Source of the DNA: JBAJNL01 sp036881885
GTDB lineage: Bacteria; Pseudomonadota; Alphaproteobacteria; Holosporales; Hepatobacteraceae
Assembly (NCBI GenBank): GCA_036881885.1
Contig: JBAJNL010000002.1
Location: 1 to 64,000, forward strand
Length of the DNA: 64,000 bases
Direction: 5' to 3'
Shown: positions 35,521-44,861 of the stretch, one piece after another
How positions within the stretch are numbered: position 1 is the first letter of the stretch
Layout: each line of letters begins with the position of its first letter
Notes under the pieces: model-generated
Databases searched by the model: none
Told to the model about the DNA's origin: nothing
The model's input: only the letters and a program-made list of their open reading frames with translations
Position numbers and translations under genes: made by a program

Positions 35521-36433
35521 ACACTGGGCTTTGTTGGGTATTGTTTTTTTGTTGCTGTCGCCCTGCTTTTTTTTCGTGATCTCGCAACAAGTTTTGGATA
35601 GAGGGATCAAGCAATTGCAAGATGAATTGTTAGGCCAGGGATGTCGTTTGACTTACGCCAAAAAATCCTCAGGCGGCTTTCCGCTGACCTATCGCCGGTA
35701 TTTGCACGATATCAGCGTGCGGCAAGAAAATGGCTGGCGTCTTAAGGTGCCCTTATTAAAGGTTGAAATAAAGCCTCGCTCATTGTTTCAAAAAAAAGTC
35801 TTTTTCACGACCTATGGCATGATACAAGTTTTGTTTTTAAAGCAGAAACAACGTGTGATTGCAGAAGGGCTAGAAGGTGTAATACGGCCTCTTAAAGAGG
35901 ATTTTTTGTGTGATCTGACTCTTAAAAGGGCGAATCGTTTTAAAGGGGCTTTGATTAGAGAAAAATTCACGAGCCTTAAGATACGTTTGACGCAAAACGT
36001 TTTCTTACAGTTCTTTTGTGAAAGCCAAGTGAACTTGCCAGTTCTTCAGACCGATATGCGGCGTATCAAGGGCAGGATCTTGATCAAAGGATCGCTGCAG
36101 CCAGACAAAGAGACGCCCGAGGCAAATCAGCTTTTTATCGAACACTATCAAGCGCGCTTTCGTCATTTTTCTGTCAGAGGATCGGGTCAATTTGCTTTTG
36201 ATTTAACCAAGCCGCAAGGTCGTTTTTCGATGTTTTTTGATTCTAAAGAGAGTATTCTTGCTTTTTTCCATAAAATCTTTTCTTTTCAATTTCGGCGCAC
36301 TGTCGAGATACAAAAACTTTTAGAAGCGCTGATGCCCATTTTGTTACAAAAAAATCGCCCTTTAACGATTTTGCTTGATCAGGGTTATCTGCGTTTTCAA
36401 GAAATACCTTGGTTGCATGTGCCCCTTTCTTAA
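35510..36433 (+). CDS. DUF2125-type periplasmic/membrane-anchored protein
   Basis: The 307-residue protein has an N-terminal membrane anchor (WALLGIVFLLLSPCFFFVIS) followed by a large periplasmic part. The GCRLTYAKKSSGGFPLTYRR segment near residue 45-65 matches the GFP-containing start of alphaproteobacterial DUF2125 proteins. Its role is unknown. It resembles AsmA/lipid-binding envelope proteins in its beta-rich pattern. It overlaps plsC by 11 bases, suggesting a link with lipid metabolism. Confidence 0.65.
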   Translation: MRIKHWALLGIVFLLLSPCFFFVISQQVLDRGIKQLQDELLGQGCRLTYAKKSSGGFPLTYRRYLHDISVRQENGWRLKVPLLKVEIKPRSLFQKKVFFTTYGMIQVLFLKQKQRVIAEGLEGVIRPLKEDFLCDLTLKRANRFKGALIREKFTSLKIRLTQNVFLQFFCESQVNLPVLQTDMRRIKGRILIKGSLQPDKETPEANQLFIEHYQARFRHFSVRGSGQFAFDLTKPQGRFSMFFDSKESILAFFHKIFSFQFRRTVEIQKLLEALMPILLQKNRPLTILLDQGYLRFQEIPWLHVPLS

Positions 36434-36483
36434 CTTTTTAAAGATAGCTTTTTTATGACCTTTTTTCACAGAGCGTCTCTTTT

Positions 36484-37686
36484 ATGAGATTTGCCTATAA
36501 AGAATATTTTTCCAAGGCGCTTGAAAACATTCGTCAAGAGAAACGTTATCGCACGTTCACCCCTTTAGAAAAATCACCCCGTTCTTTTCCGCGTGCTATT
36601 TCACACAAAGCACAGCAGCAAGAAGTGACGTTGTGGGGCACAAATGATTATCTTGGGCTTAGCATGTCAAAAGAGGCTATTGCGGCAGCGCAAGAGCAAG
36701 CGGCTAAAGGCGGCGTGGGCTCGGGCGGCACCCGTAATATCTCGGGCACACATCCTCTGCATGTGTCCTTAGAAAAAACGTTGGCAAAGCTGCATAACAA
36801 AGACAGAGCTCTTCTTTTTAACTCGGGCTATACCGCCAATGAGTGGACGCTTTTTACGCTGGGTCGCCTGATGCCAGGGTGCACGATTTTATCAGATGCT
36901 CATAATCATGCCTCGATGATTGCGGGCATTTGTGCCAGTGGTGCCAGCAAGTTGATCTTTCAGCACAACAGTGTTGACCATTTGCATGCTTTGTTAAAAA
37001 ACCTACCAGTCAACGTGCCCAAAGTGATTGCGTGTGAATCGGTGTATTCGATGGAGGGTGACTTTGCACCTTTAGAAGACTTTTGTGCTTTGGCGCGTCA
37101 ACATAATGCCTTGCTTTATTTAGATGAGGTGCATGCTGTTGGTTTGTACGGTCAAACGGGTGGGGGTCTTTCAGAAGTCAAAGGCTTGCAAGATGATGTA
37201 CACCTTATCCAAGGAACGCTTGCAAAGGCTTTTGGCACCATTGGTGGTTATGTTGCAGGTGATGAAACGCTGATTGATGTGGTGCGCAGCCAGGCTTCAG
37301 GTTTTATTTTTTCAACCGCTTTACCCGCCATGGTTTTAGCGGCCGCGCTTTCAAATGTTGAACGTGTGATGACATGTCCTGAGATAACCCGTGATTTTTG
37401 GCTGGCCGTTGATCAAACAAAGAAAGCGTTGTCCCAAAGAAACATTCCGTTTTCGGCTACCGAGTCACATATTTTACCCCTTATCGTAGGTGACGGCGAG
37501 CGCTTAGAAAAAATGGCTAATACGCTTTTAACCGAGCATCATATTTATCTGCAGGCGGTGAATTACCCCACGGTGCCGCGTGGTACCGAGCGCTTTCGCA
37601 TCACCCCTTTAAGAGCACATAACACACACATGATCGATCATTTTGCCGCGGCTTTGTCAAAAGTTTGGCATCAGAACACTTTTTAG
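36484..37686 (+). CDS. hemA: 5-aminolevulinate synthase
   Basis: The 400-residue PLP enzyme has TNDYLGLS, GVGSGGTRNISGTHPLHV, SGYTANEWTL, DAHNHASMIAGI, SVYSMEGDFAPL, DEVHAVGLYG and the PLP lysine (about residue 248) in GTLAKAFGTIGGY. The RNISGT and NHASMI forms separate ALAS from its relatives BioF and Kbl. ALAS condenses glycine and succinyl-CoA and starts haem synthesis. This C4 pathway is a strong alphaproteobacterial marker. Confidence 0.95.
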   Translation: MRFAYKEYFSKALENIRQEKRYRTFTPLEKSPRSFPRAISHKAQQQEVTLWGTNDYLGLSMSKEAIAAAQEQAAKGGVGSGGTRNISGTHPLHVSLEKTLAKLHNKDRALLFNSGYTANEWTLFTLGRLMPGCTILSDAHNHASMIAGICASGASKLIFQHNSVDHLHALLKNLPVNVPKVIACESVYSMEGDFAPLEDFCALARQHNALLYLDEVHAVGLYGQTGGGLSEVKGLQDDVHLIQGTLAKAFGTIGGYVAGDETLIDVVRSQASGFIFSTALPAMVLAAALSNVERVMTCPEITRDFWLAVDQTKKALSQRNIPFSATESHILPLIVGDGERLEKMANTLLTEHHIYLQAVNYPTVPRGTERFRITPLRAHNTHMIDHFAAALSKVWHQNTF

Positions 37687-37782
37687 ATCGTTTGTTCAAA
37701 GAAATTTTTTTCTTGTTTTACAGTAACTTCATTTTTTGTTATACCAGTTGCTGACACAAAACGAACTTATGTGTGATGTGTT

Positions 37783-39966
37783 TTGTCACGTTTGACTGCT
37801 TATCTTACAGTTCCCCCGCCATCTTTTGCTTTTATTTGCTTAAAAGTTCAAAGTGTTTTCAAAACACTTTGCGCTAAAGAGCAAGAACGTTTTTGTTTGT
37901 GGACACCTGTGCTGATAGGGTGTGGCATTTTCATTTATAAGCAATCGCTTTTTGACGTTGCGTTTCATTTTTTATCGCTCGATGATGCAAGGCTTGATGC
38001 GCAACGCTTTTATTTGCTTGTTTTGGCCGTTGTTCTTTTATGTGGTCTTACCTTTTTAGGAGTCGTGGCTTTAAAAACATCTTCATACACAAAGCGTTTT
38101 CTTTGCTTGGGGATACTTTTTGTGGGGCTTGGTTTTCAAAGCATGTTTTGGCGCGGTGTGCTTTTACAAACGCCCGTTCTGAAAAAAATCTATGGCCCCG
38201 CTTGTGTGACGGGCGTTGTAGAAGATGTGTCGCATCTTAGTCAAAAAAAAGGCGTTCACATCATTCTTGGCTCACTTGAGCCCTTGCAAAAGCATTTTGG
38301 CCACCAGCCACCGCGCCTGAAGAGGGTTAAAATTTATGTGCGCAAAGGGGCTGAGGCGCTAGCGGTGGGTCAACGGATCTCGATTAAGGCGAAGTTGCGG
38401 CGTATTTCACCACCAACCTGGGCCAGGGGATATGATTTTAGGCGCCAGGCATCTTACCAGGGTATTGGTGCCAAAGGTTTTGCGTTGTGGCCACCTACGG
38501 TTCATGGTGCGGCGCACGTGTCATGGGGAGATGCGCTGGTGCAAAAGATTCGCCATCGTTTAGAAAAGTGTCTTTATCGCCACTTGCAAGAGCCTTACAG
38601 TAGCATCGCCGTGGCTTTGTTGATTGGGAAAAAGCAAAACATTAGCACACACACGCGCGACCTTTTTGCGCGCTCGGGCGTGGCGCACTTGCTGGCGATT
38701 TCGGGCTTGCATATGTCGATTGTGGCAGGTCTTGTGTTTTTTGTGATTCAAATGGGTTTGTCACTTGTACCGCGTTTAAGCCATTTGTGTGCGTTGCACA
38801 AGATTGCAGCAGTTCTCACCCTTTTGATGACGTTTTTGTATCTTCAGCTATCGGGCGGCTTTATGCCGGCCACACGTGCTTTTCTGATGACATCGGTTTC
38901 AATGATTGCGGTGCTGCTTGACAGATCACCCTTTTCGATGCGGCTTGTGGCGTTTGCTGCATCGACCCTTTTATTGTTGCGGCCCGAAAGTTTGTTTTCA
39001 CCCAGCTTCCAACTTTCGTTTGCAGCGGTAACGGCTTTGGTTGCGTTTGCCGAGCATTTAAGCCCTTTGTTCTATCAAAGGCGTGCGTTTTGGCCGTTTA
39101 AAAACCGTTTTGTGCTGGCGCTTTGTATCACGCTTAGCACAACGGTGATTGCTGGACTTGCAACAATGCCTTATACCATCGCCTTTTTTCACCAGTGCAC
39201 GGTTTTGGGCGTTGTGACCAATCTTGTGGCCATTCCGCTGACCACCTTTTTAATCATGCCGCTGGGCCTTTTGTTTTGCGCCTTGTGGCCTTTAGGGCTT
39301 GAAGGGTGGGTTGCGCCCTTTTTCAACCTGGCGCTTTCTGTTTTGTATCAACTAGCCCACAGTGTTAGCCAATGGCCTTATGCTTCTTTTAATGTGCCAG
39401 CGGCGCATCCTTGGGCTATTGGGGTGATAACGGTGTCGGGTTTATGGGTTTTGCTATGGCAAAGTCGCCTGCGTTGGTGGGGCATGCCTTTTCTTTTAGC
39501 AGGCTTTTGGGGTCTGTTTGTGCCCGATGTGCCCGATCTTTGGATGGATGGCGAGGCTAAAGTTTTAGGTTTTTTTGATAAGCGCACACAAACGCTTTGG
39601 ACAAGCTCGTTAAGGCGGGGACGTTTTGCACAAAAGATGTGGCTAAAGGCAAGTGGTGCCCGTTTGCATAAACAAATGCCCTTTGGGCCGCAAACGCAAT
39701 CTGTAAAAGGTGAAGAGGCAATGTGGCGCTGTGATGCAAACAGCTGCCTTTTAAAAGCGCCCTTTCAGCAAAAGGTTCTCTTTGTGCGCTATAAAGGTAA
39801 AGTGCTTTGTGATGAAGCTGATGTCGTGTTATCGCTTGAGCCTTTACGTGGTCGCTGCCAGCAAAGCCCCTTAAAGTACGATTTTTTTACGGCGTGGCGT
39901 CGGGGTGCGTTGGGTGTTTGGCTAACAAAAAAAGGACCAAGAGCTTTTTCAAGCCCCCGGCCCTAA
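37783..39966 (+). CDS. comEC: ComEC/Rec2-family DNA-uptake channel protein
   Basis: The 727-residue membrane protein has an N-terminal DUF4131 region, an OB-like stretch (VKIYVRKGAEALAVGQRI) and the Competence core with ARSGVAHLLAISGLHMSIVAG, ATRAFLMTSVSMIAVLLDR and FQLSFAAVTALV. ComEC moves single-stranded DNA across the inner membrane. The C-terminal metallo-beta-lactamase domain of Gram-positive ComEC is absent, as in many alphaproteobacteria. No ATG lies near the frame start; TTG at 37783 (or 37792) is used. Confidence 0.9.
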   Translation: MSRLTAYLTVPPPSFAFICLKVQSVFKTLCAKEQERFCLWTPVLIGCGIFIYKQSLFDVAFHFLSLDDARLDAQRFYLLVLAVVLLCGLTFLGVVALKTSSYTKRFLCLGILFVGLGFQSMFWRGVLLQTPVLKKIYGPACVTGVVEDVSHLSQKKGVHIILGSLEPLQKHFGHQPPRLKRVKIYVRKGAEALAVGQRISIKAKLRRISPPTWARGYDFRRQASYQGIGAKGFALWPPTVHGAAHVSWGDALVQKIRHRLEKCLYRHLQEPYSSIAVALLIGKKQNISTHTRDLFARSGVAHLLAISGLHMSIVAGLVFFVIQMGLSLVPRLSHLCALHKIAAVLTLLMTFLYLQLSGGFMPATRAFLMTSVSMIAVLLDRSPFSMRLVAFAASTLLLLRPESLFSPSFQLSFAAVTALVAFAEHLSPLFYQRRAFWPFKNRFVLALCITLSTTVIAGLATMPYTIAFFHQCTVLGVVTNLVAIPLTTFLIMPLGLLFCALWPLGLEGWVAPFFNLALSVLYQLAHSVSQWPYASFNVPAAHPWAIGVITVSGLWVLLWQSRLRWWGMPFLLAGFWGLFVPDVPDLWMDGEAKVLGFFDKRTQTLWTSSLRRGRFAQKMWLKASGARLHKQMPFGPQTQSVKGEEAMWRCDANSCLLKAPFQQKVLFVRYKGKVLCDEADVVLSLEPLRGRCQQSPLKYDFFTAWRRGALGVWLTKKGPRAFSSPRP

Positions 39967-39985
39967 CAGTAACGACTGGCGTCAG

Positions 39986-41200
39986 TTACTTTGCGTTGAG
40001 CTTTTTTTCTTGATCTTCAAGCTCTTGCAGTTTCTTCTTAAGTGCGTCCCTCTGTGCGGCTATTGCGGTTTTTTGCTCTTGCTTAGCCGCAGCTTCACCC
40101 TTATTCTTTCCCGCTATTTTTGAGGCATGCCATGAATAGCAAGCCTTTAAAAGCTCTGCAACGGTTACTTCATCATTTTGGTGCTTAAGGGGAATGCCGA
40201 GCCATGCGAATCGTTTTAAGTCTTCCGCTTTCATCGAAACTGTCTGCTTCAGAAAATTGGGGAAAACATCGTGAACGCTTCTTACTTTCCTACTGTCACG
40301 TTCTCTGATTTTAGCATAAAGCGCTTTCTCCGCGTCATTGCTTGAGTTTTTGAGTGCTTCCGATAAGCCATACTTGTTGCTTATTTCTTTGCCTAGCTCT
40401 TTGAAGCTTATTTCTTTGCCTAGCTCTTTGAAATCTATTCCCTTGTTGCCTGTGAATTTGGAGCGCACAGAGAACATGCGCGCGAAAAAAGTATCCAAGA
40501 GTAGGCTTGCGTCTTTTGCCGTCAAAAGATCTCCTTTCTCCCCTTTGTGGTTGAAGGCAGACAGGGCAATTTGCTCGATATCTTTTGTCGCCTGTTTCGC
40601 CAGCATTGCTTCCACATCACCTCGGATTTTTTTCCAGAAAGTGAAAGCTGGATCCAACTTCTCTTGGAGTATTCGTGCGCGAAATTCCACGTCCGTTCCT
40701 TGTGGCTTGTCTGCGCTGAGGGCTTGATGGAGCGCAAAAAGTTTTGTGACGATATCCGAGTCACTGTTGTTTTCCGCTTCACTGTCCTTCCAGCCAAAAA
40801 CTTTTGCCAGCTCTGCTATTGGTTCCTTGAAAGCATCTGGTTTTTTTGCATTGTTTTTTATACAAAACGCGTTGCAATGCATGTCCATCAGTTTCTCAAA
40901 TGCCGATGCTGGAAAAAAAAGACTTTTTTCTGGATGTTTGATCCTTTGGTTTTTCGCCAGAAGTGTTGACAACTCGCTATTATCTCCACCCCTGAAGCTG
41001 ACCTTCTGCAAGTCTTTTATTAATGGTGCAACAGCGTTTTGGGCTTGCAGAAAATTAGCATCCTGTTCGGCTTGCGGAACAGAAACAGTCTGTTTCCTAG
41101 TGCCGCGTCCATCAGTTTCGTCTGCAGGCGGTGCGGGCAACAAGTTGACAGTTGCTGCAAAGCTTGCACATAAAAGGCTTGTAAAGAGTATTTTTTTCAT
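39986..41200 (-). CDS. hypothetical exported alpha-helical protein
   Basis: The 404-residue protein has a signal peptide (MKKILFTSLLCASFAATVN). The mature protein is rich in Lys, Glu and Ala and appears largely helical. It ends in a coiled-coil tail (AAQRDALKKKLQELEDQEKK). A nine-residue unit FKELGKEIS occurs twice in tandem near residue 260. No catalytic motif or family is recognised. Its composition and export signal would fit a surface or secreted factor of a host-associated bacterium. It is convergent with comEC. Confidence 0.6.
   Translation of the reverse strand: MKKILFTSLLCASFAATVNLLPAPPADETDGRGTRKQTVSVPQAEQDANFLQAQNAVAPLIKDLQKVSFRGGDNSELSTLLAKNQRIKHPEKSLFFPASAFEKLMDMHCNAFCIKNNAKKPDAFKEPIAELAKVFGWKDSEAENNSDSDIVTKLFALHQALSADKPQGTDVEFRARILQEKLDPAFTFWKKIRGDVEAMLAKQATKDIEQIALSAFNHKGEKGDLLTAKDASLLLDTFFARMFSVRSKFTGNKGIDFKELGKEISFKELGKEISNKYGLSEALKNSSNDAEKALYAKIRERDSRKVRSVHDVFPNFLKQTVSMKAEDLKRFAWLGIPLKHQNDEVTVAELLKACYSWHASKIAGKNKGEAAAKQEQKTAIAAQRDALKKKLQELEDQEKKLNAK
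40380..40433 (-). repeat. 27-bp tandem duplication inside a gene
   Basis: A 27-base unit starting CTTATTTCTTTGCCTAGCTC on the plus strand occurs at 40380-40406 and again at 40407-40433, with only the last base different. It keeps the frame and duplicates FKELGKEIS in the encoded protein. The near identity points to a recent slip event. Confidence 0.95.
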
Positions 41201-41380
41201 AAAAGCTTTCCTTTTCTTTTATTGATTTTTTAAATCAGATCAGAATTGCTTTCGTGAATGCCACAAAAGTGTTGTTGTTTTTTGAAAAAATAGAATAAAA
41301 TTTTTTTCTTATTATAAGCGCTTGTCTAAAAACAGCGATTGCGCTGCAAAAGCTTGTTGAAGTCAAACAATGCCTGAAGC

Positions 41381-42976
41381 CTATGCAACAGCCTTTTGAT
41401 AGTCTTTTAGTGTTCCATTGAAAGGGGCCACCTTTTGTTGTGCAACCAACCACAGCTGATCAACGGTGTTTTCTAAAAAGTGCCAGTCATGTGATACAAC
41501 AATAACAGCGCCGTTAAAGCGGTTAACAGCGTTAATCAGCGAATGCTGCATGTCCATATCAAGGTGGTTTGTGGGCTCGTCTAAAATTAAAAAGTGGGGC
41601 GCTGCGGTGCAAATCAGTGCAAAAGCCAGGCGTGCTTTTTCACCGCCCGAAAGATTGCCCACAGGTGTAAGCGCCTTTTGATCAGACAGCGCAAAATTAC
41701 CAAGGTGCGTGCGCCACTGTGTCTCGTTGCCCTTATAACCCAGGTCGTGCATATGTTGCAGCGGTGTTTGATCTGCTTTTAAGGCTTCTAGCTGATGCTG
41801 ATGAAAATAGCCAACACGCAATTTTGAGAGGCGCGTCACGTTTGCTTGGTGCGGGTTTAAAGGTTGCAGCAGTCCCGCAAGAAACTTGGCAAATGTCGAT
41901 TTGCCGTTACCATTTTGCCCTAAAAGTGCAATTCTGTCATCTTTGTTTAGACGCCCGCTTAGATTTTTCAGCACAAGGTGTGTTTGATCTTGGTGGTTGT
42001 TGTCTGCTGAAGGTGAACGATAGCCAAGATCAAGGTGATCGTAAGATAAAAAGGGTGATGGCAGGGGTGCGGGCTCGGGGAAATAAAAGCGCAGCGAAGG
42101 GTCGTCTTCGGGCACCATAACGGTTGATAGTTTCTGCATGGCTTTGATGCGGCTTTGGGCCTGTGCGGCTTTTGAAGGTTTGGCCTTAAAACGATCGACA
42201 AATTTTTGCCAGTGTGCCTTTTGTGCTTCGACCTTTTTGTTATAGGCTGCAAGCGCCATTTTTTGCAGCGCAAAATTTTGCTCAAACTGATCATAGTTGC
42301 CTTTGTAACATTTCAATTTTTTATGATGCAGATGAATGATGCTTTGGGCGACATCATTCAGCAGGCTGCGGTCGTGGCTAATAAGCAGCAGTGTTTTTGG
42401 ATAGGTTTTTAAAAACTTGCGCAGCCATAAAACGGCCTCAAAATCCAGGTGGTTGGTAGGTTCGTCTAAAAGCAGCACGTCTGGCTCTTGAAAAAGCGCC
42501 GCTGCCAGTGCCACACGCTTACGGTAACCGCCCGAGAACGTGTGAAGGGGGCGTTTTTGATCTTTATCGCTAAAGCCAAGCCCTTTTAAAATTTTTGCCG
42601 CTTTGCTTTCGGCGCTAAAGGCATCGATGGCTTCAAGCTGTTCATAAAGGGCGGCCAGCTGTTCTGGTTCTTCACAGTTTTCTAGCTTGTGCATCAGCGT
42701 TGCGCGCACTTTGTGGGTGCTTAGCAGAAACTCTAAAACACTTAAGTTGCTTTGGGGTGTGTCTTGGCCAATGCTAAGTATGTTAATTTGTTTTGGCAGA
42801 TCAATGGTGCCGGTGTCTGCTGTTATCTCTTTTAAAAGCAAACGAAACAGTGTTGTTTTACCGGTGCCGTTGCGTCCCACAAAACCAAAGCGATGCTTGG
42901 CAGGCAGTGTCAAGTTGACGTCGTTTAAAAGTGTTCTGCCGGCAATATGATATGACAGATTCCGAATACTGATCAT
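41381..42976 (-). CDS. ABC-F family ATPase (Uup/EttA/YheS type)
   Basis: The 531-residue protein has two ABC cassettes and no membrane segment. Cassette 1 has GRNGTGKTT, the signature FSGGYRKRVALA and LLDEPTNHLD. Cassette 2 has GQNGNGKST, NLSGGEKARLAFAL and ILDEPTNHLDMD. Between them lies the charged ABC-F linker (KPSKAAQAQSRIKAMQKL). ABC-F proteins act on the ribosome as translation factors or resistance proteins. The subgroup is uncertain. Confidence 0.9.
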   Translation of the reverse strand: MISIRNLSYHIAGRTLLNDVNLTLPAKHRFGFVGRNGTGKTTLFRLLLKEITADTGTIDLPKQINILSIGQDTPQSNLSVLEFLLSTHKVRATLMHKLENCEEPEQLAALYEQLEAIDAFSAESKAAKILKGLGFSDKDQKRPLHTFSGGYRKRVALAAALFQEPDVLLLDEPTNHLDFEAVLWLRKFLKTYPKTLLLISHDRSLLNDVAQSIIHLHHKKLKCYKGNYDQFEQNFALQKMALAAYNKKVEAQKAHWQKFVDRFKAKPSKAAQAQSRIKAMQKLSTVMVPEDDPSLRFYFPEPAPLPSPFLSYDHLDLGYRSPSADNNHQDQTHLVLKNLSGRLNKDDRIALLGQNGNGKSTFAKFLAGLLQPLNPHQANVTRLSKLRVGYFHQHQLEALKADQTPLQHMHDLGYKGNETQWRTHLGNFALSDQKALTPVGNLSGGEKARLAFALICTAAPHFLILDEPTNHLDMDMQHSLINAVNRFNGAVIVVSHDWHFLENTVDQLWLVAQQKVAPFNGTLKDYQKAVA

Positions 42977-43060
42977 GCGTTTAAACCAAAAGGGATGTCC
43001 TAAAGGTTTTTAGCATAGCAAAAAAACAGTGCGCGTGATTGATCTTTTATGGTGTGTTCA

Positions 43061-43092
43061 AAAGGGTCGCCTTTTGGGGGCCACCCTTTTTT
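43061..43092 (-). terminator. terminator-like hairpin after the M8 protease gene
   Basis: An inverted repeat AAAGGGTCGCC / GGCCACCCTTTTTT lies 15 bases beyond the protease stop on the minus strand. T runs flank both sides, so it could act on either strand. It separates the protease gene from the downstream ABC-F gene. Confidence 0.65.
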
Positions 43093-43106
43093 GTGTGCGA
43101 ATGTTT

Positions 43107-43922
43107 TTACTCAACTAAATTTTCTGCAACACGTTCCATGTCTTCAAATTTAACAGGCATCATCACTTCTTTGAACTGGTAAGCCGAGGGCTCTTGTGAC
43201 AGCTGTAACAGTCTTTCAGGTGTGGGCAACCAATAAGCCTCGGCATTGTCATAGCGTACCTGATAGCCTAAGTCCTCAAAAGCAGCCAGTGTTAACGAGC
43301 TAATGCGGTCGGTACTGCTGTTTAAGAAACCGGTCATCAGCTCATCACCAAAAATGGCCTCACGCCAGTGTCCGCCATAGGTACCACTGCCGCCTGTGTT
43401 GGCTACTGGAACCGCAAGTGGCCTTGGCGCATTACGTAGCCTTCCATAAACTTTTTTGGCGTTTTCTCCGTTAAAAAGTGGGTTGTGTGTGCCTAAATTA
43501 AGGACCAGGTGCTGCCATGTTGTACCAAAACCAAGTACATGTGCCATTTCATGCGTGATCACGTTATTAAGTGTGCCGTTTCTTTCCATCTCATCCAGAT
43601 CGTGCCGATCAAAACACATAATGCCTTTCATGGGCAAGTTAGATTCAGACCACAGATGTGTTGGACCCGCGTATCCAAGAACGCCACCGGTTGTATCAAT
43701 GTGTTTGCAGCTTGCCGAAATGTCGACATGGTAATCAAAGTTCAACTTGTCGCTGCCTTGAATCACACGCTCCCACCTGCTTGCAGCCTGGTGAAAGACA
43801 GATTTTTGCAGTGGGCTGAAGTTGTCATCAGAAAAGACCAGGGCAATCTTCATGGTACCTGCTTCTAGGTTAAATGCCTTGAGAGCGAACAAACACAGGA
43901 TAAAAGAAAAAAACTGTTTCAT
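43107..43922 (-). CDS. leishmanolysin-like (M8) secreted metalloprotease
   Basis: From the ATG at 43922, preceded by GGAGG six bases upstream, the protein has 271 residues with a signal peptide (MKQFFSFILCLFALKAFNLE). The zinc site is HEMAHVLGFGTTW (His124, Glu125, His128). A distal His185 lies in TYGGHW, and a Met-turn ELMTG follows at about 194-198. This HExxH, distant HW, ELMTG order is the leishmanolysin pattern of metzincins. Such enzymes cleave host surface proteins in parasites; bacterial copies are scattered. Export and the likely host context suggest a role in interaction, which is inference. Confidence 0.88.
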   Translation of the reverse strand: MKQFFSFILCLFALKAFNLEAGTMKIALVFSDDNFSPLQKSVFHQAASRWERVIQGSDKLNFDYHVDISASCKHIDTTGGVLGYAGPTHLWSESNLPMKGIMCFDRHDLDEMERNGTLNNVITHEMAHVLGFGTTWQHLVLNLGTHNPLFNGENAKKVYGRLRNAPRPLAVPVANTGGSGTYGGHWREAIFGDELMTGFLNSSTDRISSLTLAAFEDLGYQVRYDNAEAYWLPTPERLLQLSQEPSAYQFKEVMMPVKFEDMERVAENLVE

Positions 43923-44142
43923 TAAAACCTCCATCATAATAATTTTATCTTTTTTAGATTAAAAAACAAAAAACTTAATAAAATCAATGATGTATTTTTT
44001 TGATTGAAAAGTGTGACGGCACCATAAATGGAGCATCTGTGCCTCTTTGACTTGATAGATCATGAGGTTTCATGGGGGCGGCTTATAAAAATTTCATAAA
44101 AAACAAAATAAAAATTAATCAATTGTGTGCAAGTTGAAGAGC

Positions 44143-44829
44143 ATGCATAAAAACGCTGCCTCCTTGAGGGCGCCACAAGTGGATCTCTTTTTAGAAAAAA
44201 TCTCTCAACTTTCGGATGAGGCACTGTTGAGCCAGTGCCTGACGACTTTTGAAGAGAAAGTTGATGCTGTGGCTGTGAAAAAGTTTATTATCGGTGCCGA
44301 CAGTGTTCAGAAAGCGAATTTCCCGAAGCCTTTACTTGAAAAGGCGTGTGCGCTAAGAGAGTTGCTTAAACGTTGTTTAAAGCAGCAAGTGGTGGGTGAA
44401 AAGCCGCCATCGCGCAAAGCACTGGTGGACTATCTGGTGGTGTCGATGCAAGGTCTGTCGATTGAAAGCATGAAAGTTTTGTTTTTAGATACACAAGGTG
44501 CGGTCATCGCCGATAAAACCATGTGGGCTGGAACGATTGATCATATTACAATCTACCCTCGTGAAATTGTGAAAGCTTGTTTAATGCAGAATGCGGCCGG
44601 TATTATTTTGTGCCATAATCACCCAAGTGGCGTGCCCGAGCCATCACGTGCCGATTGTGAGCTGACGTGGAAATTAAAAAAAGTTCTTGCGTTGGTTAAT
44701 GTTGTGCTGCATGACCATATTATTGTGGGGCGTTCTCGCTATTATTCCTTTTCCGAGTACGGACAGTTGAGTCAAGAAAAAAACGAAGCGGTCTCACACT
44801 TTGAGACAGTGGGTCTGAAGGACTATTGA
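44143..44829 (+). CDS. radC: RadC family JAB-domain protein
   Basis: From the ATG at 44143 (GTG at 44125 is possible) the protein has 228 residues. The C-terminal JAMM fold has CHNHPSGVPEPSRAD, with its two His and one Asp zinc ligands, followed by LHDHIIVGRSRYYSF. The N-terminal helix-hairpin-helix part is present but weakly conserved. Despite the name, a DNA-repair role is unproven; RadC proteins often sit near mobile elements. It is convergent with yebC. Confidence 0.9.
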   Translation: MHKNAASLRAPQVDLFLEKISQLSDEALLSQCLTTFEEKVDAVAVKKFIIGADSVQKANFPKPLLEKACALRELLKRCLKQQVVGEKPPSRKALVDYLVVSMQGLSIESMKVLFLDTQGAVIADKTMWAGTIDHITIYPREIVKACLMQNAAGIILCHNHPSGVPEPSRADCELTWKLKKVLALVNVVLHDHIIVGRSRYYSFSEYGQLSQEKNEAVSHFETVGLKDY

Positions 44830-44861
44830 TCTTAAAGCAGCTTTTGGCCCAAGCCGTGCTG

